A stretch of 64,000 nucleotides of DNA from Secundilactobacillus silagei JCM 19001 (GTDB taxonomy: Bacteria > Bacillota > Bacilli > Lactobacillales > Lactobacillaceae), in contig NZ_BCMG01000011.1 of assembly GCF_002217945.1 (NCBI RefSeq), positions 1 to 64,000 on the forward strand. Direction: 5' to 3'. The position numbers and the translations under genes were made by a program. Shown here piece after piece: positions 53,911 to 61,451 of this stretch. How positions within the stretch are numbered: position 1 is the stretch's first letter; each line of letters begins with the position of its first letter. The notes beneath the pieces are model-generated. The model was not told where the DNA came from. It saw only the letters and a program-made list of their open reading frames with translations, and did not search any database.

Positions 53911-55005
53911 ATGGATCAGTCCGATTACGTTACCCATAATGAAAAGCTCGTGCATCAGCTACCGGATTACGTTGCCGATTATTATTTGGCAAAGTCCACT
54001 GTGCCGTTGTCACCAGCGACTTTGTACCAATATTTAAACGAGTTCAACCGCTTTTTTGAGTGGCTGATCGAAACAGGCGTTTCCTCGGCGACTTCAGTGA
54101 AGCAAATTAAGCTTCAGGAACTTGAAAATTTAAAAAAACAAGACGTTGAACTGTACAAGGCTTATTTACTTAATCGCGGTAAGCAGACCTCCCAGAATCC
54201 TAAGGGGGTTCTGTCTCACCGCACAGTGAACCGGTCTTTAAACGCGCTGTCAGCACTGTTTCGTTTCTTGACGGTGGAATCAGAAAACAGTGAGGGTGAG
54301 CCCTACTTTTACCGTAACGTGATGAAGAAGATTTCGCTGGTTCAAGACAGCGAGACCTACGCCACACGCGCCCGTCATATTAAGGATAAACTGATGTTAG
54401 GTGATCAGGATAAGGCTTATTTAAACTTCATCCAAGACGAGTACGGACAACACTTAGATGCCAAGCGACTGCGGTACTATCAACGTGACCGTGAACGGGA
54501 TGTCGCCATTAACGCCTTGATGTTAGGGACTGGCATCCGAGTGTCAGAACTGACTAATATGGACGTTGCTCACTTAAGTCTCAAGGCCGCCAGTGTGTCG
54601 GTTCGGCGAAAAGGCGGTAAATGGGATTCCGTGCCGATTGCTAAATGGGTCCTGCCCTATTTAGCCAGCTATGTCAGTATCCGCCAGTCACGCTACCATG
54701 CGACTGCAGCCACCCCAGCGCTATTTCTCACTAGGGGGACGGATGAACCCCGGCGAATCACAACGGCCACGGTGGAATTACTCGTGGCAAAATATTCGAC
54801 GGCTTTTAACCACGTCCGGATCACGCCACATAAATTACGGCATACCTTGGCTTCCAAGTTATATTTAGAAACTAAAAATGAACATTTGGTAGCGACTCAG
54901 TTAGGTCAAAGCTCGACTTCAGCTACTGGATTGTACACGCATATTATTGATACTAAGCAGCGTGAAGCGCTTAATCAGTTGCATGGTGATGAAGACGATA
55001 AGTAA
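53911..55005 (+). CDS. xerS: Tyrosine recombinase of XerS type
   Basis: Site-specific recombinase. In streptococci and lactococci XerS acts alone at difSL to resolve chromosome dimers. Length (364) and the long N-terminal SAM-like domain fit XerS rather than XerC/D. Catalytic motifs: [11 protein letters not shown] (Arg), ITPHKLRHTLASKL (His, Arg) and nucleophile Tyr342 in ATGLYTHI. The motif before it reads LGQSST with Gln333, where most family members have His (LGH). AAAGGAGG precedes the ATG at 53911. A LexA-type box overlaps the promoter, and dif-like repeats lie immediately downstream. Confidence 0.9.
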   Translation: MDQSDYVTHNEKLVHQLPDYVADYYLAKSTVPLSPATLYQYLNEFNRFFEWLIETGVSSATSVKQIKLQELENLKKQDVELYKAYLLNRGKQTSQNPKGVLSHRTVNRSLNALSALFRFLTVESENSEGEPYFYRNVMKKISLVQDSETYATRARHIKDKLMLGDQDKAYLNFIQDEYGQHLDAKRLRYYQRDRERDVAINALMLGTGIRVSELTNMDVAHLSLKAASVSVRRKGGKWDSVPIAKWVLPYLASYVSIRQSRYHATAATPALFLTRGTDEPRRITTATVELLVAKYSTAFNHVRITPHKLRHTLASKLYLETKNEHLVATQLGQSSTSATGLYTHIIDTKQREALNQLHGDEDDK

Positions 55006-55035
55006 AAAAATTTACTTTTATTTTGGCCTTTTTAT

Positions 55036-55156
55036 AAGTAAAAAAATTTTTTAGCTATTTTTCGTCAAAAATGTACTTTATTTTGAATTTTATTTAAAAT
55101 TATCGACCAAATTTTAGAAAAACCAGATTTCCTTATAAAAGGAGATCTGGTTTTTT
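55036..55156. repeat. Direct repeat A with dif-like core and terminator
   Basis: First of two 121-bp imperfect direct repeats flanking mazEF. It contains a 31-bp core at 55057-55087, starting ATTTTTCGTCAAAAATG and ending TTATTTTGAA, which matches the core in repeat B at 27 of 31 positions. Its right part is the terminator of xerS. The core sits 52 bases after the xerS stop and resembles the Xer recombination site difSL in layout and sequence; this is inference. Confidence 0.75.
55118..55156 (+). terminator. Terminator after xerS (inside repeat A)
   Basis: AAAAACCAGAT pairs with ATCTGGTTTTT, with TCC/GGA extending the stem, then a T run. Confidence 0.88.
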
Positions 55157-55388
55157 AGTTTAAATTCGCACAATTATTGTGTGTTTTTCAGTTCTCAGAT
55201 TAAATTAATAGGTCCTAAAACCCTGTATACCATAGAGAGTTGCCAGCGTCAGACTACTGCCATTAAAATACCGTAGCTCATATTTGAAAATTGAGTAATG
55301 GCTTGCTGCGAAACATGAAATTAAGTGTTACTTCAATAGCGAGTAGTTCAACTGAGACTTAAGAAGCAGTTGATAGTTAGATAGGTAC

Positions 55389-55437
55389 TTTTTCTTGACT
55401 AAAGTATCTACATAGTAGATACTTTAGTCAAGAAAAA
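55389..55437. promoter_or_regulatory. Operator-promoter of mazEF inside a perfect 23-bp-arm palindrome
   Basis: Arms 55389-55411 and 55415-55437 are exact inverse copies around ATA. TTGACT (55395-55400) and GATACT (55418-55423) lie 17 bases apart inside it, forming a promoter; the symmetry gives the same pair on the other strand. GGAGGG and the antitoxin ATG follow immediately. Autorepression by the antitoxin or the complex is expected from the family. Confidence 0.8.
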
Positions 55438-55450
55438 AGGAGGGTTTGCT

Positions 55451-55717
55451 ATGGATCAAACTAGAAAACAAGAAACTAAGATCACCCAGTGGGGCCATTC
55501 AAAGGCAACTCGTATTCCCAGTAGTGTAATCAAACAACTCAACCTTGAGAATAATGACAAACTTTCCATCTCGATTGAAAATGGTTCGATTGTGCTCACA
55601 CCGTTAAAGAAGAAACCCAATAATATTCATGAACTTTTCGATGGTTGGATCGATGATGGTGTCAGAGATACCGAAGTTGATTGGGGCAAGCCTAAAGGAA
55701 ACGAATTTAAATGGTAA
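55451..55717 (+). CDS. mazE: MazE-like AbrB-type antitoxin
   Basis: An 88-residue antitoxin. The N-terminal swapped-hairpin (AbrB/MazE) DNA-binding domain is KITQWGHSKATRIPSSVIKQL and LSISIENGSIVLTPLKKK; the C-terminal 35 residues (ELFDGWIDDGVRDTEVDWGK) are acidic and would wrap the toxin. GGAGGG precedes the ATG. It overlaps the toxin by seven bases, so the two are co-translated, and lies directly behind a large palindromic operator. Confidence 0.92.
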   Translation: MDQTRKQETKITQWGHSKATRIPSSVIKQLNLENNDKLSISIENGSIVLTPLKKKPNNIHELFDGWIDDGVRDTEVDWGKPKGNEFKW

Positions 55718-56049
55718 AACAAGGCGATATTTTCTACGTGGACTTCAATCCAAGTCTAGGGCATGAACAAATGAAGCGGAGACCAGCAATTGCTTTGAGT
55801 AACGACATACTTGCTCAAACAAGTGGTATGACGATTGTTGCCCCAATCAGTTCTACTACCCGTAATTATCCTGCATATTATAAGTTACCAAAGTCTCTCA
55901 AAACACATGGTAAGATTCTATTAGATCAAACAACGGCATTTGATTTAAAAGCCCGAAATGTTTTTGATGGTGATGTGGTTGAACACCTCGCTAAATCACA
56001 ATTGAAAGATATTATTGATACTTATAAGCTCCTATTTAGTATCGATTAA
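55711..56049 (+). CDS. mazF: MazF/PemK-type endoribonuclease toxin
   Basis: A 112-residue toxin of the MazF/PemK family, which cleaves mRNA at short sequences. Family features: QGDIFYVDFNPSLGHEQMKRRPAIALSN with the catalytic Arg, TIVAPISSTTRNYPAYYKLP (Thr/Ser), and ILLDQTTAFDLKARNV. It begins inside the end of the antitoxin gene. The pair lies between two direct repeats, suggesting it was acquired as a unit. Cleavage specificity cannot be inferred. Confidence 0.93.
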   Translation: MVKQGDIFYVDFNPSLGHEQMKRRPAIALSNDILAQTSGMTIVAPISSTTRNYPAYYKLPKSLKTHGKILLDQTTAFDLKARNVFDGDVVEHLAKSQLKDIIDTYKLLFSID

Positions 56050-56064
56050 CTGCCTAAAGATTGA

Positions 56065-56185
56065 AAGTTAGAAAAATTTACTTTCCCATTTTTCGGTAAA
56101 AACGTACTTTATTTTGGATTTAGTTTAAAATAATCCTCTTAATTTTAGAAACCCAGATGTCCACTTTTAAGGATATCTGGGTTTT
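56065..56185. repeat. Direct repeat B with dif-like core and terminator
   Basis: Second 121-bp copy, 1,029 bp downstream of repeat A. The 31-bp core is 56088-56118, starting ATTTTTCGGTAAAAACG and ending TTATTTTGGA. The left flank (AAGTTAGAAAAATTTAC) and right flank including the terminator are also recognisably like repeat A but more diverged than the core. Confidence 0.75.
56149..56185 (+). terminator. Terminator after mazEF (inside repeat B)
   Basis: AAACCCAGAT pairs with ATCTGGGTTT, with TCC/GGA inside, then TTTT. Confidence 0.82.
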
Positions 56186-56367
56186 GGTCTGATTTAAATC
56201 CGGATGTCCATCACCCAAAAGATTGAATTTATATGTGTAACTTTGCAGGAAGCAAAACGAAGTACCCCGCCCAAGTTTAAAAGATTTAACAAACTTCAAT
56301 CACTAGAACAGACTATTCCCTGAAAGTGTGAAATAATGAAGCTTCAAAAAGAAGGGACGAAATTAAA

Positions 56368-56589
56368 ATGATTAAAGCTCGGTTGCATCATTGGACATTA
56401 ATTCTTGGCCTAGTTTTTCTGCTTGCTGGCGTGATCTGTTTTATTATTCGACTTTTCATGCCTGGTTATGTTGGTGCGAACGGGATTTTACATGAACCCT
56501 TTTACTTGGTAATTCTTGGTTACTTCGGTCTGTTTGCCGGCGTGATTTTCTCGTGTATTTCATTTCTAACGCGAAATAATACAAAGTAA
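56368..56589 (+). CDS. Small membrane protein with two membrane segments
   Basis: A 73-residue protein with hydrophobic segments at about residues 9-31 and 46-67 and a short charged end. It may belong to a DUF3955-like group of small membrane proteins, but I am not sure. GAAGGGA lies upstream of the ATG. Neighbours give no clue to function. Confidence 0.65.
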   Translation: MIKARLHHWTLILGLVFLLAGVICFIIRLFMPGYVGANGILHEPFYLVILGYFGLFAGVIFSCISFLTRNNTK

Positions 56590-56690
56590 CTAGTATTCAA
56601 AAAGGCATTCCAGCTGATATAGCTAGAACGCCAATATTCAAACAAGTACCCGATTAGACAGATACTTGAATGGTTAATTTAAATTGATTA

Positions 56691-57365
56691 TTAGGCCCTG
56701 CCAGCTGGCGTATAGAAAAGATTGTGACTATTTCCAACCGAATAGACAAGAGGTGAATTTGTCACGTCCGCGGTTTCTATACCGTTGAAGTGCACGGTTA
56801 AACGATAGCGATAGTTACCCTTATTGCTAATTTTCTGATCAGGTAATTTGAGCATGTTGTTCTTGGCATAAACGTAAGTTGTATTACCGGAAGCCTTTGA
56901 TTTAGTTACTTTAGTTGATGAGATAGGTTTTATATTAGTCTTGTCATCTTTAAAATATTCTACATACCCATCTGTGGTAAAACGAATTGTAGCAGCTTGG
57001 TACTGGTTAGCCTTTGTTCTAGGTTTCCACATGCCCGGTAACTGATCCATTGCTACGGCTTTAGATGCTTTAAAGTCATGGTTGACACGGACTTTTAGGT
57101 ATTTAGCTGATGTTTCGTGTCTAATGCGATAGCGTAAAGTGCCTAATTCAACGTTAGCATATTGTTTGTTACCTTTTTTCGTAAAATAAGAGACATACAC
57201 ACGCGTATTAGCTGGAATGGTTACCCTACCAACTTTTATGGTTTTTGTGATTACTCGGTAATTACTCTTAGCAGTTGTTTTAGTTGCGGCATTGGCAGTG
57301 CCAGAAAAGCCAGCTACCCCTAACGCTAAACTAAGACCTACAATGATTAATCTTTTTAATTTCAC
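56691..57365 (-). CDS. Secreted protein of unknown function
   Basis: A 224-residue protein with a clear signal peptide (MKLKRLIIVGLSLALGVAG, cleavage probably after residue 26, TANA|A). The mature part is Lys/Thr/Tyr-rich and beta-like, with no cysteine, no LPXTG and no recognisable wall-binding repeat beyond a weak resemblance to small SH3b/SLAP-like extracellular domains (NYRVITKTIKVGRVTIPANT). ATG at 57365. It is convergent with the small membrane protein gene. Function unknown. Confidence 0.75.
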   Translation of the reverse strand: MKLKRLIIVGLSLALGVAGFSGTANAATKTTAKSNYRVITKTIKVGRVTIPANTRVYVSYFTKKGNKQYANVELGTLRYRIRHETSAKYLKVRVNHDFKASKAVAMDQLPGMWKPRTKANQYQAATIRFTTDGYVEYFKDDKTNIKPISSTKVTKSKASGNTTYVYAKNNMLKLPDQKISNKGNYRYRLTVHFNGIETADVTNSPLVYSVGNSHNLFYTPAGRA

Positions 57366-57762
57366 TGTAATTCGCCCCTTCCACCCAAATTATAGCACTC
57401 AAGAAGGAATGAATAGATAATGTGATTTTAGCAGTGCTTCGAGGTTGATTCCAACATTTGAGGGTACACGTGATTACTGTATTCTTTATCTTATGAGTCC
57501 TAAGTATTAGATATTAATTTTGATACCTAAACTGGCATAAAAATAAAGAAGCGCCCTGGCATTGCTGTCGAGGCGCTTCCTATTGGCTGCTATTAGGCTT
57601 ACTTTGCAAATACACGCTCGTTACACTTGGGAGCATATATAAGCTAACGTAGCCGCCTTTGAAATTAAACGTGGTTCGCTATTTTGAATCTCCAGTTTCT
57701 AACTGGTAATTACAATTTTTACACTCGCTCTGACAATTCAAATACATATTTTAAACAAGTTT
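57366..57762. other. Intergenic region between the secreted-protein and SDR genes
   Basis: 397 bases. It contains the upstream region of the secreted protein gene and a GAAGCGCC/GGCGCTTC stem (listed separately). No coding sequence is supported. Confidence 0.5.
57540..57580 (-). terminator. Probable terminator for the leftward SDR transcript
   Basis: On the minus strand GAAGCGCC and GGCGCTTC pair around a 16-base loop, then TTTATTTTTATG. It is about 180 bases beyond the SDR stop. Confidence 0.65.
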
Positions 57763-58497
57763 TTATTGCGCAGTTGCCCCGCCATCAAGCACGAACTCGG
57801 ATCCGGTTGAAAAGCTTGAATCATCAGAGGCTAAGAACAACACCATCTTGGCAACTTCTTCTGGTTCTGCAACCCGCTGTAGAGGCGTTTTAGCAATTCC
57901 AGCTTCAAGTACCTTGGCAACGGCGGGATCATCAAGCATTGGTGTTCTTACAGCGCCAGGGTGAACTGAATTAACCCGAATATTGTAATGACCGAGCTCA
58001 ACCGCAGCAGATTTAGTCATCCCACGAACTGCAAATTTGGTATCCGTATACACCGGAAGTGCCCCAACTAAGCCAGCAATTGAGGAAATATTGATAATGC
58101 TGCCGCCGTGCTGTTTCATTTCCGCAGCTGCGTACTTGATTCCTAAGAAGGTCCCCAACTGATTAACTTTGATAATCTTTAAATAGTTATCAGCCGTAAT
58201 ATCAAATAAGCTCTTGAAGTTATCAATACCAGCATTATTCACCAATATATCGAGCTGGCCAAATTGATCAAGTGTCGCTTTAATAACTTTTTTCCAATCG
58301 GCTTCACTGCTGACATCTTGCTGTACGAATATCGCATTGTCGCCAAGTTCATCGGCCAGTTTTTGACCTTCAGTGACTTTAGAATCAGTGGTGATCACAA
58401 CTTTGGCGCCTTCGTCAACGAATAGCTTTGCATCTGCCGCCCCCATACCTTGAACACCGCCAGTGATAATAGCTACTTTCCCAGTTAATTTTCCCAT
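57763..58497 (-). CDS. Short-chain dehydrogenase/reductase (classical SDR)
   Basis: NAD(P)-dependent oxidoreductase of 244 residues. Cofactor motif TGGVQGMGAADA, NNAG, catalytic Ser in NISSIAG and YTDTK (YxxxK), and the C-terminal TGSEFVLDGGATAQ. It is close to lactobacillar R-specific alcohol dehydrogenases and glucose dehydrogenase-like SDRs in layout. Asp in VVITTDSK after the second strand may favour NAD. It lies 63 bases downstream of the NTF2-like gene, in one operon under the divergent TetR gene. Confidence 0.92.
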   Translation of the reverse strand: MGKLTGKVAIITGGVQGMGAADAKLFVDEGAKVVITTDSKVTEGQKLADELGDNAIFVQQDVSSEADWKKVIKATLDQFGQLDILVNNAGIDNFKSLFDITADNYLKIIKVNQLGTFLGIKYAAAEMKQHGGSIINISSIAGLVGALPVYTDTKFAVRGMTKSAAVELGHYNIRVNSVHPGAVRTPMLDDPAVAKVLEAGIAKTPLQRVAEPEEVAKMVLFLASDDSSFSTGSEFVLDGGATAQ

Positions 58498-58560
58498 TTA
58501 ATCGAGCTCCTTTTCTTGTGTAGTGTGTTTATCGTAAACGTATCGTTAATTAGAATTCTT

Positions 58561-59193
58561 TTAAGCGAAGAACCACTTGCTGGCATCGCTGTAAACTTTC
58601 TCAACCGTTTCCGGCTGGTCTTCACCAGGCAGATCTTGGCTGCTGGGCAGATTGGTGCGCTTGAGGACGTAGCAAAGTCCTTGGTAGCTTTCGCGGTACG
58701 ATGCCAGTTCTTTAGTGTCGATTTGAATCGGTTGACCGGGCACCACTGGAATCAGTTCATCACGTTCGTAAATGCAATCGCCGTCAAGAATCTTCCAGGT
58801 ACCATTCTTCTTTTCCAAACGCATGAAAATCCGTGCGTAAGAATGCAGATCAACTGCTTGACCGCCGAGTTTAACGCGTGGTGACAACATCATGACCGGC
58901 ATTTCGCTGATGGCTTTGTTGCCGTTGACCCAAACAGCGGTGTAAAAGATCTTATGTTTAGCGCCGCCACCGTTAGCTTGAGCGACCTTTTCAAAATACC
59001 CCTTGGCAGGACCGTCATACCAAGAGACGTGCATCTGAGCGTCATCACTGTAACAGGCGCTTTCTTGGGCATAAAGGTTGTTATCCCGAGCGTAGCGCTC
59101 ATACTCCAGCAGTTCGCGAATCTCCGCGCGGTCGGCGAAGGCCTGTTTATCCGTTTGATCCAAAGGTGCGTCATAGAATTTTTTATCAGTCAT
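58561..59193 (-). CDS. NTF2/SnoaL-like domain protein
   Basis: A 210-residue cytoplasmic protein of the SnoaL-like cone fold, seen in IREIRELLEYERYARDNNLY-type N-terminus (here AEIRELLEYERYARD), DAQMHVSWYDGPAKGYFE and HSYARIFMRLEKKNGTWKIL. Such folds serve as isomerases, dehydratases or small-molecule binders. Start ATG at 59193 behind GGAGGAATT. It is first gene of the operon with the SDR, divergent from tetR across twin operators. Confidence 0.82.
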   Translation of the reverse strand: MTDKKFYDAPLDQTDKQAFADRAEIRELLEYERYARDNNLYAQESACYSDDAQMHVSWYDGPAKGYFEKVAQANGGGAKHKIFYTAVWVNGNKAISEMPVMMLSPRVKLGGQAVDLHSYARIFMRLEKKNGTWKILDGDCIYERDELIPVVPGQPIQIDTKELASYRESYQGLCYVLKRTNLPSSQDLPGEDQPETVEKVYSDASKWFFA

Positions 59194-59235
59194 GATAATT
59201 CCTCCTTAAAAGTTAAGAACATGATATCTAGTCAC

Positions 59236-59260
59236 AATAAGATACAACGTGTTTCTTATT
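59236..59260. promoter_or_regulatory. TetR-type operator 1
   Basis: Imperfect 25-bp palindrome with arms AATAAGATACA and TGTTTCTTATT around ACG, one mismatch. It lies over the leftward promoter region. Confidence 0.7.
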
Positions 59261-59293
59261 TATGATTAGTATACACGCCTATAGCTTATTTTC

Positions 59294-59318
59294 AATAAGA
59301 AACAGGTTGTATCTTATT
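59294..59318. promoter_or_regulatory. TetR-type operator 2
   Basis: Arms AATAAGAAACA and TGTATCTTATT around GGT. It is the reverse complement of operator 1 except for one base, with centres 58 bp apart, and overlaps the -35 (TTGTAT at 59307) of the rightward promoter whose -10 is TACAAT at 59329. Confidence 0.7.
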
Positions 59319-59366
59319 TGTTTTACGGTACAATTAGGCTAACATCGTTTCTAAGGAGGAATTTTC

Positions 59367-59972
59367 ATGCCAAAAAGACGTCGCGGTGATAATCTTGATG
59401 AACAAATATTTCAGGCAACTTATGATCTAATGACTGACATTCCACTAGAAAAACTGACTTTCTCAGCCATTGCCAAACAGGCTAACACCAGCCGTTCGGT
59501 TCTTTATCGCCATTGGGATACACCGTTAGACCTGATTATCGACGCAATTATGTACGAAATTAACCAAACGGAGCACCCATTCGGAACACCCACTTTCGAT
59601 TACGGGTCGCTCAAGAATAACCTCGTGCATTTAGGAAAAGAATTCATGACAACGACGCAAACACCGCCGGCTAAATATATCCGCCCACTTTTCAATATGG
59701 CACAGGAAAAACAGCAGAAGCGTGCCAGTAATCAAATTTTAAAAGCAGTCGAAGTTTCTAACCTGCAACTGATCGACCACGTCATTGAACTTGCTATTCA
59801 AAATCACGAACTGAACCATGAACCTTCACAGACGGTCAAACTCGCCTTTTTCGATCTTTTGCGCTCTTCATCTATGACCGGTGAACCCGTGTCGAATGAT
59901 TGGGTCACGCGCTTAGTTAACGAAGTGATTTATCCTGCTATGCGTTTTCAGGATGAACAAACCAAGGATTAA
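59367..59972 (+). CDS. TetR/AcrR-family transcriptional regulator
   Basis: A 201-residue repressor with N-terminal helix-turn-helix (LEKLTFSAIAKQANTSRSVLYRHWDTPLDLI) and a helical ligand-binding part. GGAGGAA precedes the ATG. It is divergent from the NTF2-like/SDR operon; two near-identical 25-bp palindromes in the gap are its probable operators. The inducer is unknown. Confidence 0.92.
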   Translation: MPKRRRGDNLDEQIFQATYDLMTDIPLEKLTFSAIAKQANTSRSVLYRHWDTPLDLIIDAIMYEINQTEHPFGTPTFDYGSLKNNLVHLGKEFMTTTQTPPAKYIRPLFNMAQEKQQKRASNQILKAVEVSNLQLIDHVIELAIQNHELNHEPSQTVKLAFFDLLRSSSMTGEPVSNDWVTRLVNEVIYPAMRFQDEQTKD

Positions 59973-60375
59973 CAGTATTGCATCGGACTCATATGTCAGG
60001 GACCTATGTGACGGACACTTTCTAAAATGAAATAGACCCGAATTGTTAAATCAAGTGCGATACCCGTAGCTACAAGATAAGAACTGGAGACTCCTAAAAC
60101 TGATCACAGTTCAATTGGTGCCAAGCTAGTAACTCAAAGGTTGCTTGCGCACTTAGATAAATAAAACTCTTACGTAAACGATTGTTGAGCACCATTTGAA
60201 TTTAGCAATATAGGCATCAGTGAGACCGCTCCTTAGGGAGATAATTGTTCTACATTTTAAATAGCCACTAAATAGCTCCAGCCAGATTCACACTAATACA
60301 CGTGTGAATCTGGCTGGAGCTTTCTTAATTTTATAGAATTGCAACTCAGGGTGATCCAATTCAGCTGCGAATTCT
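59973..60375. other. Intergenic region between tetR and lysR
   Basis: 403 bases without a supported gene. Bases around 60000-60060 (GTGACGGACACTTTCT) have some look of an insertion-sequence end but no partner or transposase remains visible. A perfect 20-bp stem lies at 60274-60321. Confidence 0.5.
60274..60335 (+). terminator. Very long perfect stem-loop, probable terminator
   Basis: A 20-bp perfect stem (60274-60293 with 60302-60321, starting AGCTCCAGCCAG) and an eight-base loop, followed by TTCTTAATTTTAT. It lies 300 bases past tetR and 55 bases past the lysR stop, so it may serve either gene. Confidence 0.65.
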
Positions 60376-61272
60376 CTATTTTAATCCATTTAATCGCCTA
60401 AACTCTCGCAAGAACGCTGCAGTTCTATTACCGGGAAATTTGGTGCTCAGTAGCCCATATGGCACCGTGATATCTGTCTTCAAGGGTATTGTCACTAGAT
60501 TCGGGTGAATCCTTTTCCAAGGTGTAAGCGAGATTAGTGCGATGTTTTCTTCAACTGCTTTATTGAACGTATTAATATCATATCGGCCTTCCGTATCGAT
60601 TGCTTTAATACTTGGGGTAGCAGCCAATAACTGTTTACGTAACAGATCATTTTTCTCACTGATTCCCCGTGGCACCATTAAAATTTTTTGATTAACTAAA
60701 TCCGAAAACGTAATTTCGTCCAATTGAGCCAGTGGATTATCACTGCGGACGGCAATACCAAAATGATATGCACCTAATTTAATTGCACTAAATGATTGCT
60801 TTAGCGTGGTGCTGTCGAACGTTCCTACAATCAAATCACTACTCCGACCAAGCATTGCATACTCTCGATTACTAGAATTCAAGTCTTCTGTTAGCTGAAC
60901 TAGGTGAATCTGAAATTCTGGCATTTTTGGAGAAAGCTGTTTCCACAATAACATGAAAGGATCAGCTGGGTGTAACAGCGAAGTCCCTAGCCGAATCAAC
61001 AGCTTGTCATCGATGCGAACACGCCTAGTTTCTTCAATTGCCGTATTCAGTATGCCCAATATTTGATTGACGTATGGCTTAAATTTTTTGCCTTGTGGTG
61101 TCAGCGTCACACCGTTAGCGGTACGAACAAATAGTTTTAAGTTTAGTTCACTTTCTAATCGGTTCATCTGTTTCATGACTGCCGTTCCAGAGATGAAACC
61201 TTGTTCACCTGCCTTGGTAAAGCTACCAAATTGACTAACTCGCAAAAAGGTTTGTAATTGATTGATATCCAC
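60376..61272 (-). CDS. LysR-family transcriptional regulator
   Basis: A 298-residue regulator with N-terminal winged HTH (MDINQLQTFLRVSQFGSFTK, then GTAVMKQMNRLESELNLKLF) and a ligand-binding domain. The start is GTG at 61272 behind GAGAGGGGG. It is divergent from the SDR-led operon at 61452, with a CAGTTG/CAACTG inverted repeat in the gap, so it probably activates that operon in response to a metabolite. Confidence 0.9.
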   Translation of the reverse strand: MDINQLQTFLRVSQFGSFTKAGEQGFISGTAVMKQMNRLESELNLKLFVRTANGVTLTPQGKKFKPYVNQILGILNTAIEETRRVRIDDKLLIRLGTSLLHPADPFMLLWKQLSPKMPEFQIHLVQLTEDLNSSNREYAMLGRSSDLIVGTFDSTTLKQSFSAIKLGAYHFGIAVRSDNPLAQLDEITFSDLVNQKILMVPRGISEKNDLLRKQLLAATPSIKAIDTEGRYDINTFNKAVEENIALISLTPWKRIHPNLVTIPLKTDITVPYGLLSTKFPGNRTAAFLREFRRLNGLK

Positions 61273-61451
61273 TTCAACACCCCCTCTCGATTAGTATAAA
61301 CCAACAGTTGATACTGTTACAACTGAATGACGCTTCTCAGACACATTTATCCGCCATATACTAAGACTCGTAAACAAGACGTAGCCACATAAACATTATG
61401 AGCTACCGTCACATTTTAAACAAACTAAATTAAGGAATGGAGCGGATTAAT

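Larger units (their letters stand above)
55006..55450. other. xerS-mazEF intergenic region
   Basis: 445 bases holding, in order: a partial repeat copy with AGTAAAAAAATTTACTTT (55001-55018), repeat A (55036-55156), a 13-base palindrome CACAATTATTGTG (55169-55181), about 200 bases without clear signals, and the mazEF operator-promoter (55389-55437). Confidence 0.7.
56050..56367. other. Region downstream of mazEF
   Basis: 318 bases: repeat B with dif-like core and terminator (56065-56185), then about 180 bases with the start region of the next small gene and no further structure I can support. Confidence 0.6.

Noticed and set aside
60000-60060. End of an IS3-type insertion sequence
   Set aside because: GTGACGGACACTTTCT is suggestive, but no matching inverted end, target duplication or transposase fragment is visible.
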